Shown here: piece after piece, positions 52,496-61,917 of the stretch
Layout of the letters: each line of letters opens with the position of its first letter
Position numbering within the stretch: the stretch's first letter is position 1
Assembly (NCBI RefSeq): GCF_000378045.1
Contig: NZ_KB899106.1
Span: 1-64,000 of the forward strand
Source of the DNA: Marinobacterium rhizophilum DSM 18822
Lineage (GTDB): Bacteria > Pseudomonadota > Gammaproteobacteria > Pseudomonadales > Balneatricaceae
Direction of reading: 5' to 3'
DNA length: 64,000 nt
Program-made: the position numbers and the translations under genes
Notes under the pieces: generated by a model
Database searches by the model: none
What the model was told of the DNA's origin: nothing
What the model saw: the letters and a program-made list of their open reading frames with translations, nothing else

Positions 52496-53338
52496 TTGTC
52501 TGCGACCAAAAGATTTTGGCGCCAGCTGACCGGACCGTCCCTGCTGCTGTGGCTGTGCGCCTGTACTCTGGTGCCCGCCGAACGCTTCGAGCAGCAGGCC
52601 CAAGAGCTCGGCTTCGAGAGAGTGCTGCTGGCCGGAGACGGCTTTGAGCATGCCGTCTATATGCATGCGCCCGACGCCGCCACCCGGGGATCGCTGCTGC
52701 ATGTCTACCTCGATGGCGACGGCTCACCCTGGTTGGCCGGACGCTGGGTTGCCGCCGACCCTACCCCCGCACCGTCACTGACGCTGAAGTTAATGGCGCT
52801 GGATCCGGCGCCTCGCCTCTATCTGGGAAGGCCGTGTTACCACGGCCTGGCAACTCATCCGCAGTGCAATGAAAGCCTCTGGACCGATGCGCGCTATTCC
52901 CAGCGCGTCGTTGACAGCATGTCCCGGGCACTGGGCACACTGCTGTTACAACGGCACTCCAACGGTCTGGTGCTGATCGGCCACAGCGGCGGCGGTACCC
53001 TGGCCATGCTGCTGGCCGAACGTCTGCCACAGACCCGTGGCCTGGTCACGGTTGGTGCCAATCTCGACCCGGACCGCTGGACAACCCTGCATGGCTACCG
53101 GCCGCTTACGGCCTCGCTCAACCCGGCGACACGCCCACCGCTTTCAGCCGGGATATACCAGTTGCACCTGACCGGAGGCCGCGACCGGACGGTTCCCGCC
53201 GATCTGGTGACGGGCGTTCTGGTGGCGCAGCCCGGCGCCGAGCATTGGCATTTCCCCCAATACGACCATCGCTGCTGCTGGAGCGAGATCTGGCCCGCAC
53301 TGCTCGAACACCTCGCCGAGCGCATCAAAACCGACTGA
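52496..53338 (+). CDS. Alpha/beta hydrolase lipoprotein
   Basis: About 280 residues from a TTG with AAGGA 6 bases upstream, which places a membrane signal (LLLWLCAC) at the N-terminus; the longer frame from 52367 lacks this logic. The alpha/beta hydrolase fold shows YLDGDGSPW, the nucleophile elbow GHSGGGTLA with Ser, a possible Asp in GGRDRTVPA and a His near HWHFPQYDH. It is predicted to be an envelope esterase or hydrolase of unknown substrate. It is transcribed away from the caspase-like gene and converges with the cyclase-FHA gene. Confidence 0.8.
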   Translation: MSATKRFWRQLTGPSLLLWLCACTLVPAERFEQQAQELGFERVLLAGDGFEHAVYMHAPDAATRGSLLHVYLDGDGSPWLAGRWVAADPTPAPSLTLKLMALDPAPRLYLGRPCYHGLATHPQCNESLWTDARYSQRVVDSMSRALGTLLLQRHSNGLVLIGHSGGGTLAMLLAERLPQTRGLVTVGANLDPDRWTTLHGYRPLTASLNPATRPPLSAGIYQLHLTGGRDRTVPADLVTGVLVAQPGAEHWHFPQYDHRCCWSEIWPALLEHLAERIKTD

Positions 53339-53386
53339 GCCGAGGATTGGCAGTAATTCGGAATCAGCTCGGCTGACCCGTCAACG

Positions 53387-54295
53387 TCAATCCCTGCCCT
53401 CTTGGTCCGTGATGATATAGCGAATGGCTTCCGGCGAGTCGCTTTCGGGCGCCTTGCCCAGTCCGATAAAACCCCCGCCGTGGAGGGAGAGAATATCCCG
53501 TCGCACGAAGGATTCCTCGCCATCCGACTCAATCAGGTAGGTACCGTTAGTACTCTGGTCGCTGAGCACGAATCGCCCCTGATGGTGTTCGATGCGGGCA
53601 TGGAGGCGCGACACCAGGGTCTGATTTACGACCAGATCGTTCTGGTCCGCGCGCCCCATGGTGACGGCCGTCCGTTTGGCGCTGACGTCGATGGTCTGGC
53701 CCTGGTATTCGAGCACGAGCCGTGTCCGCGCGCCCCGCTGGCGAACTTCCGGATCGGGGGGCGCCATGCTTGTCAGGTCATCTCGTTGCCACAACAGCTC
53801 CCAGAGTTCCACTTCCTCGCGCTTGCCTTTCACCGCTGCTCTGTCGATCCTTCGAATCGAATCGGCCCATTGCGACCCAAGCCGGTGGACAGCATCGGAC
53901 GACGTCAGCACCTGGCCCGCCTTGGACTGCGCAGCCAGGCGCGCCGCCAGGTTCACCGTATCACCGAAGACATCGCCGCTCTCAAGCAGAACCGGCCCGA
54001 AATGAAAGCCGGCGCGAATCGCGATCGGCTGTCCCTCGATGACCAGTGCACCACTGATTTGCGTCTGCATCTGCATCGCCGCCGTGGCAGCAGCATCCAC
54101 GGAATCGAAGGTGACCATGACCTCGTCTCCAATCGTCTTGATCAGAGTTCCGCCATTGTTGTGGGTTACGGCCGTCATCCGTGAGATGCAGTGCGCTATA
54201 GTCTGGCGCGCCTTTGTGTCGCCTATCGTTTCGTACAGCCGGGTACTGCCGCAGACATCGGCAAACAGGACCGTCAGTTTCTGTTCCTTCGCCAT
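53387..54295 (-). CDS. Soluble adenylate cyclase fused to an FHA domain
   Basis: 302 residues. The class III cyclase domain (about 8-165) has the metal Asp in LFADVCGST, then LIKTIGDEVMVTF with the adenine-recognising Lys and second Asp. FGDTVNLAARLAA supplies the Asn and Arg, so it should be active on ATP. The C-terminal FHA (about 195-285) has TMGRADQNDLVV, SRLHARIEH and STNGTYL. The design suggests recruitment of cAMP synthesis to a phosphothreonine protein made by the neighbouring kinase. The ATG context is weak. Confidence 0.87.
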   Translation of the reverse strand: MAKEQKLTVLFADVCGSTRLYETIGDTKARQTIAHCISRMTAVTHNNGGTLIKTIGDEVMVTFDSVDAAATAAMQMQTQISGALVIEGQPIAIRAGFHFGPVLLESGDVFGDTVNLAARLAAQSKAGQVLTSSDAVHRLGSQWADSIRRIDRAAVKGKREEVELWELLWQRDDLTSMAPPDPEVRQRGARTRLVLEYQGQTIDVSAKRTAVTMGRADQNDLVVNQTLVSRLHARIEHHQGRFVLSDQSTNGTYLIESDGEESFVRRDILSLHGGGFIGLGKAPESDSPEAIRYIITDQEGRD

Positions 54296-54559
54296 GTCGA
54301 ATTGCCTTGAGTTCGCGGGCGAGCACTGCTCTTGCAGCTATCGATTGCACCATAGCAGATCCTGGCGGCAGTGGCGCTGTACCCCCAACGCGCATCAGAT
54401 GCCACCTTTCGCCTCCGTTAGGCGTCGTTACAGGGGGACTCTTTTTAGCCACGGCCTGTGTCGAGCAGCGGCCGATGTTGTCTCGTTCAAAAGGAAGCTG
54501 TCCTACACTTAGAATTCGTCAAATCCGCTGATTACAACCTGACCGAGGGGGACCTATCT

Positions 54560-55819
54560 ATGGACAGCAGGATATCGACTTTAGCGCGTGGGCCAGCAAT
54601 CCGTTTTAAGGCGGGAGCTGCCCTTGGACTCTGTTTTCTGGCGATAAACGGGTCTGCCGTTGCCCAGACACCGGCCGAAGAACTGGACCAAAGCTGGTTC
54701 GACATTTGTGAAGGCGCTCCGGAAGGATCCGATCTCGATAGCAAGTGTGAACTGCTGGTGCGCGCTGGCGGGCCTGGCTCCGGAGGAAGACGATCTGCCG
54801 CTGCCGTCGGTAACAATCTGGGTATCACCAGTGCTCAGAGCCGGGCTTCGGCTACCGGCGCACGCATCCAGGCGACCAATATCGAATCCCGCCTCGAAGA
54901 GGAAGATGACGAAGAAAATGGCGCAGGTGCGAGCGCCGAAATGAATTTCGGACGATTGAGCCTGTTCGTGAACGCCAACTATACCGACACGGAGCGCGAT
55001 CAGAGTGATTTCGAAACGGGGTTCGACCAGGACCTTTACGGCGCAACCTTCGGAGCCGATTATCGCTATTCTGACCAGGTCACTGCCGGTCTGGCGCTGG
55101 GGTACTCCAACAGCGACACTGATTTCGACGCCAATGCCGGCGAACTCGATACCGACTCCCTTTCGTTAATCGCCTACGGCAATTTCCGGCCTGGCGCTGA
55201 CCTCTATATCGATGCCTATCTGGGATATGCGTCGCTCGACTACAAAAGCACCCGCAATATTAGCTATGAGCTGGTATCCGACGATGTTCTACTTGGTACC
55301 GTATCTGAAGTAGCAAACGGCAAGACCGATGGTGACCAGTGGTTCGGCGGTATCAATCTGGGGTACGACCGGGCCTATGGCCAGTGGACCCTGAGCCCTA
55401 AAGCAAGTATCGATTTCATTGAAACCGACATAGACGGCTATGCCGAAAGCGGCGGCGGCGGCCTTGCACAGAGCTACCGCGACCAGTCCATTTCGTCGCT
55501 CACTACTAATATCGGCGTCCAGGTCAGCTATGCGTTGAGCCGAAGCTGGGGTGTACTGCTGCCCCAGGCTCAGGTGCACTACATCCACGAATTCGACGAC
55601 GACGCACGAACCCTGACCTCAAGCTTTGTCGATGACGCCAATGCTACTTCGCTGAGCTATTCCACGGACAATCCGGATCGTAACTACTTTACCGCAGGCA
55701 TTGGGGCTACGGCCGTACTGGCCAACGGCGTTATGCCTTTTATCGATTACCAGTCCCTGCTGGGACACGATTTCCTCGACGAGCAGGTTATCACCATCGG
55801 CGTAAGGATCGAACTCTGA
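54560..55819 (+). CDS. Autotransporter-type beta-barrel outer membrane protein
   Basis: About 419 residues from an ATG with GAGGGGG about 9 bases upstream (a longer frame starts at 54458). It has a signal peptide ending near AVAQ, then a short Cys-containing, Ser/Gly-rich linker. The C-terminal ~280 residues form an autotransporter-like barrel with alternating strands (LSLFVNANYTDTERDQS, TAGLALGYSNSDTDF, QWFGGINLGYDRAYG). There is no large passenger. The C-terminus ends IGVRIEL rather than Phe. It may be an adhesin-type or structural barrel. It lies at the edge of the secretion locus, and a functional link is not shown. Confidence 0.78.
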   Translation: MDSRISTLARGPAIRFKAGAALGLCFLAINGSAVAQTPAEELDQSWFDICEGAPEGSDLDSKCELLVRAGGPGSGGRRSAAAVGNNLGITSAQSRASATGARIQATNIESRLEEEDDEENGAGASAEMNFGRLSLFVNANYTDTERDQSDFETGFDQDLYGATFGADYRYSDQVTAGLALGYSNSDTDFDANAGELDTDSLSLIAYGNFRPGADLYIDAYLGYASLDYKSTRNISYELVSDDVLLGTVSEVANGKTDGDQWFGGINLGYDRAYGQWTLSPKASIDFIETDIDGYAESGGGGLAQSYRDQSISSLTTNIGVQVSYALSRSWGVLLPQAQVHYIHEFDDDARTLTSSFVDDANATSLSYSTDNPDRNYFTAGIGATAVLANGVMPFIDYQSLLGHDFLDEQVITIGVRIEL

Positions 55820-56236
55820 GCGACACAAAGCAGCGGACCAGACGGACGGGAATTGGGTAGCACTAATACTCTGTCAATGCCAATCTTCACGAGACAAGAG
55901 AATCGGTATTGCGGCAGGGAGGCCGCAAATCTTGATTAGCGATACAGGCTGTCACAGGCGTCAGGGCCTCGGTATTTAGCAACGGGAAATCACGGTGGTT
56001 GATTACCCGGGGCAATAGCAAGGCACTGCAGGCACTAGCAGCCTGTCGGGCTTAACACTGATCTACTGCGGAAAAGCCGATTCTCTCCGGTAAAAAGGGG
56101 TCATTTTTTGCACTCTTCCTCGTTAAACAGAACCACTATTCGCCTCAGAAGAGTACAAAAACCGCCTCAAAACGGTCTTTCCCTCGTTACGACCGGCCAC
56201 GTTTGACAGGCTAGTTCGGTGAATCAGCAAAAGGAG
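55820..56236. other. 417-bp intergenic stretch, nothing recognised
   Basis: Between the beta-barrel gene and the convergent MmcQ/YjbR gene. I see no gene, clear terminator or repeat. Confidence 0.5.
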
Positions 56237-56617
56237 TTAACGGTATAAGGCATCCGGCCCCCAGGACAGTTCCAGCGCACGTCGCTCCACGCCCTTAAGC
56301 CCCCGTACCACCAGGGTGTAGGAATGGTCGATCATGCGCTGTATTTCTCCATCCGGCAGTGAACCATCCAGCAGAACCGTGTTCCAGTGACGCTTGTTCA
56401 TGTGATAGCCCGGTTGCACGGCCTCAAACACATCCCGCAGCATCTGTGCCTGCACCGGATCGCATTTCAGATTAAGCCGCACACCGCTATTGTCCGTCAT
56501 CAGCAGTGCAAACATCTTCTGCTTCACCTTGAAGACCGCGGGCCCCGGTCCAAACGGATAGTCCTCCCAGGCTTCAGGCTTGCTGAGCAGGTAGTCACGG
56601 GTCTGCAGCTTGTCCAT
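56237..56617 (-). CDS. MmcQ/YjbR family protein
   Basis: 126 residues with the family pattern: KPEAWEDYPFGPG near the start, VFKVKQKMFALL, NLKCDPVQAQMLRD, PGYHMNKRHWNTV and a C-terminal HSYTLVVRGL. The fold is CyaY-like, and the group is often annotated as DNA-binding although the function is not settled. It follows the hypothetical gene at 56632 on the same strand with a 14-base gap, so the two are probably co-transcribed. Confidence 0.87.
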   Translation of the reverse strand: MDKLQTRDYLLSKPEAWEDYPFGPGPAVFKVKQKMFALLMTDNSGVRLNLKCDPVQAQMLRDVFEAVQPGYHMNKRHWNTVLLDGSLPDGEIQRMIDHSYTLVVRGLKGVERRALELSWGPDALYR

Positions 56618-56631
56618 TCCGGGTGCCTCGT

Positions 56632-57219
56632 CTACAGGATTTCAATGGATTCAACATACACCAGCTCGCAGGCGCCCTGGCCAACGTCATCACGGGTAAG
56701 AGAACTCTGCCAGCGCCACCCATCGGGGGAAGTAGCCCGCACCAGATAGCCGCTGATACGCACCACATCCCCGGTTCTGACGGCGGAAATCTGCCGTTCA
56801 ATGTAACTGTCGGCGGCAATCATGTGCATGTTGGCGCTGCTGTGCTCGATCTCCTGCCGAGGAATGGGCAACTGTTCAGTACGCCAGCGATACCAGCGTC
56901 CGGACTGGCGTATCTCGATACGATCCAGCACCCGGCTGTCGGACATTGCCCCCCACCCCAGTGCCAGGTCATATTTGGACAGGTCCGATTCACGATCCAG
57001 CCAGTAACGCTCCTTGCCCAGTACCCGTGCATCGATCTCAAATTCCGCCAGTGCCTCGATACGGTGTCCATCAAGTTCGAACGGGGGGCGGCTAACCGGG
57101 TTCTGCCGCGGCGCCTGCTCAACCAGCACGCCGTCGTCCCGGCTCCTGTCGCCCTCGGGGAAGAAAACGACGGTCAACACGATCACCGCCAGCAACCCCA
57201 ACCATTTTTTTGCAGCCAT
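56632..57219 (-). CDS. Conserved hypothetical membrane-anchored protein
   Basis: 195 residues with one N-terminal membrane segment (WLGLLAVIVLTVVFFP), acting as signal or anchor. The periplasmic part contains YDLALGWGAMSD and HSSANMHMIAAD followed by VRTGDVVRISGYLV. I recall similar proteins as conserved hypotheticals in gammaproteobacteria but know no function. It is probably co-transcribed with the MmcQ/YjbR gene. Confidence 0.7.
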   Translation of the reverse strand: MAAKKWLGLLAVIVLTVVFFPEGDRSRDDGVLVEQAPRQNPVSRPPFELDGHRIEALAEFEIDARVLGKERYWLDRESDLSKYDLALGWGAMSDSRVLDRIEIRQSGRWYRWRTEQLPIPRQEIEHSSANMHMIAADSYIERQISAVRTGDVVRISGYLVRATSPDGWRWQSSLTRDDVGQGACELVYVESIEIL

Positions 57220-57333
57220 ACCGGCTCTCCCTGCTTACTGCCGCGCGACGGTACTAGCGCGAACGGCGCACCTTCGTGACCAGGCTTTGTCTAATAGACT
57301 TAGATTACAGATACTCACGGACAATCCAAACCC

Positions 57334-57708
57334 ATGGTACCCGATAGCCACCAGAATCCGCCCAGCATCACCGTCTATTATGATGGCGCCTGCCCCCGCT
57401 GTCGGCGCGATCGTGCCCGCTACGAAAAACTCGCAGGCTCCCGGGCAGACACCATCTGCTGGTTCGATATCACCGGGAAGGATGACGAATTGCGAAGACT
57501 CGGCATAGACCCGCGTCTCGCACTGACCGAGCTGCATGTACGGGATGCCGACCAGCGCATTTATAGCGAACTGGATGCCTATATTCTGCTCATGCGCCGC
57601 GTGCCTTTGCTAAAACCACTGGCCTGGCTGATTGGCCTGCCAGGGCTCAGGCCCTGGCTATCCCGCCTGTATCACCGCCAGGTCATGCGCCGACTCGCAG
57701 GACGCTAA
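57334..57708 (+). CDS. DCC family thiol-disulfide oxidoreductase-like protein (DUF393)
   Basis: 124 residues. The N-terminus ITVYYDGACPRCRRDRARYE carries the DxxCxxC motif that defines the DCC family. The middle has WFDITGKDDELRRLGID and ALTELHVRDADQRIYSELDAY (partly quoted), and a C-terminal LPGLRPWLSRLYHRQV matches the usual end. The fold is thioredoxin-like and the partner is unknown. It lies just before the PQQ-associated CXXCW gene. Confidence 0.87.
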   Translation: MVPDSHQNPPSITVYYDGACPRCRRDRARYEKLAGSRADTICWFDITGKDDELRRLGIDPRLALTELHVRDADQRIYSELDAYILLMRRVPLLKPLAWLIGLPGLRPWLSRLYHRQVMRRLAGR

Positions 57709-57785
57709 AAAGCAGTACTTTAGTACTGGTTATTAAGCGCCATGGTAGGATTTTTCCTGCCCGACGAGCACGTTCTAATTAGGGT

Positions 57786-58370
57786 ATGAATATAAAAAGC
57801 TTGTTCCTCCCCTGCCTTATCGGCCTGTCGGTAGCCACGACATTGCCAACGGCTGCGGCGCAAAGTCCCACGACAGCCAGCGAATCAACGCTGTTTTCAC
57901 CCGATGGCTATCGTATAGCGCAATATCGCAGCCCTACGCCCGCGGATATCGCCCAGGCCCGGACCCTCGATACCGCAGCATTGCAGGCCCTGCTGCTGCA
58001 GCGTCCCGATACGGCGCTGCTCAACGTGCAGGCACTGGACTGGCGCAATGGCGTCTTTATCAACCTGAAAGAGCGCCTGCAGATACCCGGCAGTTACTGG
58101 CTGCCCAATGTGGGCAAAGGCGTGCTGGAGCAACCCTGGGAAAACTATTTTAGAATCCAGCTCGACACACTGCGCCGCGATGATGCGACACGGCCTATCG
58201 TGTTTTATTGCCGTGCCGACTGCTGGATGTCCTGGAACGCCACGCGACGCGCGGCACAGTGGGGCTACAACCAGGCGTTATACTGGTATCCAGAGGGCAC
58301 TGACGGCTGGCAAGACGCGCTGCTGCCGGTGGAACGCGCGATTCCCGTACCATTGGCCGAAACAAACTGA
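57786..58370 (+). CDS. PQQ-dependent catabolism-associated CXXCW-motif protein
   Basis: 194 residues with a signal peptide and a rhodanese-like fold. The motif VFYCRADCWMSWNA gives the Cys...CysTrp signature of the family found with PQQ alcohol dehydrogenase ABC operons. It is periplasmic with unknown function. In many genomes it adjoins the YVTN/ABC genes; here it is about 27 kb from them, beyond the secretion locus. AGTACTTTAGTACT lies about 60 bases upstream. Confidence 0.85.
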   Translation: MNIKSLFLPCLIGLSVATTLPTAAAQSPTTASESTLFSPDGYRIAQYRSPTPADIAQARTLDTAALQALLLQRPDTALLNVQALDWRNGVFINLKERLQIPGSYWLPNVGKGVLEQPWENYFRIQLDTLRRDDATRPIVFYCRADCWMSWNATRRAAQWGYNQALYWYPEGTDGWQDALLPVERAIPVPLAETN

Positions 58371-58455
58371 CACTGGCGAGCCAAAAGCGCGCGTAGCGGT
58401 TAAGATAGCATCGTAACCGAGCGCTAGCGGATAATAACTATAACGGAGAGACCCC

Positions 58456-59121
58456 GTGTACAAGATACTGATTGCCGATGATCACCCGCTGTTCCGCGAA
58501 GCCATTACCAATGTCATCCGCACCAGCCTGCCAGGCTGTGAAACGATCGAAACCGAGAATCTGGAAACGGCACTCGCCCTGACACTGGAACAAGACGATC
58601 TGGACCTGATTCTGCTGGATCTGAACATGCCCGGCATGCACGGCCTGAACGGCCTGATTACCCTGCGCAACGAAGCACCCACCGTACCGGTGGTGATCGT
58701 TTCGGCCGAGGAGGACAAGCAGATCGTGCTCCAGGCCATCACCTATGGGGCAGTGGGCTTTATTACAAAGTCGTCCCCCCGCGAACAGATGACCGACGCC
58801 TTGCAGCAGATTCTCGATGGTAACGTCTATCTGCCCTCAGACATTATTCGTGCCAGCAAGCCTGAAACCCGGCGCAACCGCAGCGATGAAAACCGCATAC
58901 CGGTGGAGCTGCTATCCTCACTCACACGACGCCAGCTGCTGGTACTCGAACGCATGGCCACCGGTGAATCCAACAAGCAGATCGCCTATAACCTCAACAT
59001 CGCAGAAACCACCGTCAAGGCTCATGTCTCGGCGATCCTGCGCAAGCTTGGCGTACATAACCGCATTCAGGCCGTGCTCTCGGCCGGCAATATTGATTTC
59101 GCCCAGTACCTGCGCCGTTAA
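58456..59121 (+). CDS. agmR: LuxR-type response regulator, AgmR/ExaE/PedR1-like
   Basis: 221 residues from a GTG with ACGGAGAG upstream. The receiver domain (about 1-120) has acidic DDH near the start and the phospho-acceptor Asp in [13 protein letters not shown]. The LuxR helix-turn-helix lies at about 150-210 ([20 protein letters not shown] then [20 protein letters not shown]). AgmR/ErbR-type regulators activate PQQ alcohol dehydrogenase genes, so it probably controls the exaA operon and pedABC-like genes here. The kinase at 59257 is a possible partner. Confidence 0.83.
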   Translation: MYKILIADDHPLFREAITNVIRTSLPGCETIETENLETALALTLEQDDLDLILLDLNMPGMHGLNGLITLRNEAPTVPVVIVSAEEDKQIVLQAITYGAVGFITKSSPREQMTDALQQILDGNVYLPSDIIRASKPETRRNRSDENRIPVELLSSLTRRQLLVLERMATGESNKQIAYNLNIAETTVKAHVSAILRKLGVHNRIQAVLSAGNIDFAQYLRR

Positions 59122-59256
59122 GCGCAGCGGCTGGCAACAACGAATCGTCGCAGGGACGCGCACTCCGTTTCGTTACGCCGAACAGCTCCCCTTGGTGCCC
59201 AATACAGGACAGCGGCTGCCCAGCCTCTGGATGGCCAAGAGCGCTGTACTCAAGCG

Positions 59257-61860
59257 TCAGGGCCGCGTGTTCAACAGATGGTTCAGCGTGGTCTTGAGTT
59301 TCATGGGGCGCACGGGCTTGTGCATCAACAGGTAACCCAGATCCCGAATCTGCTGCTTTAGCTCGTGACTGTAGTTGGCGGTCACCATCAGCACCGGCAA
59401 CTCATCGCTGCGCCGACGCTTGATCTCGGCGACCAGGTCAATCCCGTTGTCATCATTATCAAGGTGGTAATCCACGATCAGCAGATCCACCTCCCCGTCT
59501 GACACCGATACCTTGCGCTCGAGATCGTCCAGAGAGAGCGCCGTGATGACATCGCAACCCCAGCCCTGCATCAGGGTGGCCATGCCATCGCAGATGGCCT
59601 GATCGTTATCAACCACCCACAAGCGCGCATTTTCAAGCCATGCCTGGACAGGCTCAGCACTGACCAGCACGTTGTCATCGCGCGGTTCAAGGGTGCCCAA
59701 CGGCACTTCCACCGAGAAGACCGAACCGCGACCCGGCACCGAGGTGACCGCCACCTGATGCCCCAGAATGCGTGAGATCTTGTCGACGATCGCCAACCCC
59801 AGACCCAGCCCCTTGTCATGATGACCGCCGCCCGGCGGCAGAATGCGCTTGAACTCCAGGAAGATTTCGGTGAGTTTTTCCTCGGCAATGCCGATACCGG
59901 TATCCCAGACCTCGATCACCAGGCTGTCACGACGGCGGCGGCAACCAAACAGAATCCGTCCGGTTTCGGTATAACGCAATGCATTGGAAAGAAAGTTGCG
60001 CAGAATTCGCGCCAGCAGCTGACTGTCAGAACGGATCACTGCATTGCTGCAGACAAAGCGCAATTGCAGGTTTTGCTTGCGCGCCACCTGGCTGTATTCA
60101 TTGGCGATATTCTGCAGCAAGCCTCGCACGCAAAAAGCGTTGATATCCGGTGTAATCACGCCGGCATCCAGCTTGGAGATATCCACCAGGGTACTGAGCA
60201 GGCTTTCGACATCGGCCAGGGAGTTACTCACCGATCCCACCAGCCGTGACGTCCCCTCCGCCATCTCCTGCTCCTGCAGGGCGCCGGTAAACAGGCGCGC
60301 GGCATTCAGCGGCTGCAGCAAGTCATGGCTCACCGCTGCAAGAAATTTCGTCTTGGACAGGTTGGCCTGCTCGGCTTCTTTCTTGGCTTCGCGCAGCCTG
60401 GCCTCGATTGCGACCCGATCGTGAATTTCCTGCCTTAGCTGGTCATTCAGCGCGGTAAGTTCTGCCGTGCGTTCATCAACACGATGCTCAAGATGCTGAT
60501 AGGCCTGCTCCAGCGCATGGGCAGTACGACGCCGTTCCGTGATATCCCGAATCATGACGAAGATGCCCACGGCCCGTCCGTTACTGTCCAGGTTCGGCAC
60601 ATAGGACTTGAGCATGCAGCGCGTTTCACCGTGCAGGTTTTTCTCGTCAATTTCGAACGTCACGCTTTCCCCGGCCAGCGCCCGCTCCATATAGGGGCGG
60701 ATCTTGTGGAACTGAGCCTCGCCCTGCACCTCGCTGATCAAGCGGCCGTTAAGCTGGCCGCGCGGCCAGCCGTACCACTCGTCGTACACCTTGTTGGTGA
60801 ACTGGTAACGCAGATCCTCACCCACATAGCCGATCAGGGCCGGCACATGGTCGGTGATCAGGCGGATCCACTGCTCGCTTTCGCGCAGCGTCTCGGCGTA
60901 ACGATGTCGCTCGGTAATATCGGTGTACGTATTGACGTAGCCGCCGGTGGGCATGGGGTGGGTACGGATCTCCAGCACTCGGCCATCGGGCAGCGTCTGC
61001 TCCAGCGCCTGGACACCGTCGGGACACTGCAGTGGCAAAATGGGTGCCAGTACCGTGGTATTTCCACCCGCCAGCAGCTCGGCAAACAGTCGCTGCTGCG
61101 GCACTTCGGTGGGGTCTATGCCGCCGAGCTCGATGAAACGATGATTCCAGACCTCAAGCTCGCCCTGCCCATTGACCAGTGCGACGCCCTGGGACAGGTG
61201 ATCCACCAGGCTTTGTAAAAGCCGCGATTTTTGCGCCAGGGCCCGCTCGCGTTTCGCCTCCTCAAAGGCCTTGAGCTCGGTGATATCGGTATACAGCACC
61301 ACCAGGCCACCATCGCGGGTGACCTTTTCGTTGACCTGGATCCAGTGCCCGTTGGCCAGTTTCATGACCGGGCTGCCGGAGCCTGCCTGAGACCCGCTCT
61401 CCTCCTGAATCAGACCATGCTCATGGGCCAGGCGTTTGAGATCGGATATGGTCGTGCCATCTTCAATACTGATTCCGGTACCGTTCCAGAAGGCACGAAA
61501 ATGACTGTTGGACAACAGAATGCGGCGGTTGCTATCGAACAACACAAAGGCATCGGAAATGCTTTCAATGGCATCGATCAACCGCTGTTGGGACATTTCG
61601 GCTTCTTCACTCGCCTGCGTCAGCGCCCTGTTACTGCGCTTGAGCTGCAACAGCGCGCTGTTGAGCGCCTCGGTGCGTTCGCGCACCTGCTCGGCCAGTA
61701 CCACCGAATGCTCAAAGGCGCCGTAAGGATCCGCACGGTGACCACCGCCTGACTCGACCCGCTCGACCAGGGCGCTATTGATCTTGCGCAGCTTGGCATT
61801 CTCCCGCTCCAGCTGAGCGAGACGATCCTGCAATTCCAGCAACTGCCCAGGCGAAGTCAT
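59257..61860 (-). CDS. nahK: Multi-PAS hybrid sensor histidine kinase, NahK/ErcS'-like
   Basis: About 867 residues. An N-terminal coiled coil is followed by about three PAS domains (SISDAFVLFDSNRRILLSN; HLSQGVALVNGQGELEVWN; HVPALIGYVGEDLRYQFTN). HisKA has the phospho-His in AAVSHDLLQPLNAARLF. The ATPase domain has NALRYTETG and DTGIGI, with G-rich KGLGLGLAIV. The C-terminal receiver has its Asp in LLIVDYHLDN. No membrane span is seen. In Pseudomonas the homologue acts with NosP in NO signalling and is linked to ethanol regulation. The ATG at 61860 is chosen; a GTG at 61893 is the alternative. Confidence 0.86.
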   Translation of the reverse strand: MTSPGQLLELQDRLAQLERENAKLRKINSALVERVESGGGHRADPYGAFEHSVVLAEQVRERTEALNSALLQLKRSNRALTQASEEAEMSQQRLIDAIESISDAFVLFDSNRRILLSNSHFRAFWNGTGISIEDGTTISDLKRLAHEHGLIQEESGSQAGSGSPVMKLANGHWIQVNEKVTRDGGLVVLYTDITELKAFEEAKRERALAQKSRLLQSLVDHLSQGVALVNGQGELEVWNHRFIELGGIDPTEVPQQRLFAELLAGGNTTVLAPILPLQCPDGVQALEQTLPDGRVLEIRTHPMPTGGYVNTYTDITERHRYAETLRESEQWIRLITDHVPALIGYVGEDLRYQFTNKVYDEWYGWPRGQLNGRLISEVQGEAQFHKIRPYMERALAGESVTFEIDEKNLHGETRCMLKSYVPNLDSNGRAVGIFVMIRDITERRRTAHALEQAYQHLEHRVDERTAELTALNDQLRQEIHDRVAIEARLREAKKEAEQANLSKTKFLAAVSHDLLQPLNAARLFTGALQEQEMAEGTSRLVGSVSNSLADVESLLSTLVDISKLDAGVITPDINAFCVRGLLQNIANEYSQVARKQNLQLRFVCSNAVIRSDSQLLARILRNFLSNALRYTETGRILFGCRRRRDSLVIEVWDTGIGIAEEKLTEIFLEFKRILPPGGGHHDKGLGLGLAIVDKISRILGHQVAVTSVPGRGSVFSVEVPLGTLEPRDDNVLVSAEPVQAWLENARLWVVDNDQAICDGMATLMQGWGCDVITALSLDDLERKVSVSDGEVDLLIVDYHLDNDDNGIDLVAEIKRRRSDELPVLMVTANYSHELKQQIRDLGYLLMHKPVRPMKLKTTLNHLLNTRP

Positions 61861-61917
61861 TGCCGATGCGCCACAATGCTGCGCGCAGGGCACTTCGGCC
61901 AGAGCCCAGACCTGGTA

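Noticed and set aside
45480-54295. Type VI secretion cluster because of kinase, PP2C and FHA genes
   Set aside because: No TssB/C, TssK, TssM, ClpV, VgrG or Hcp-like gene is present; the exporter genes are type I.
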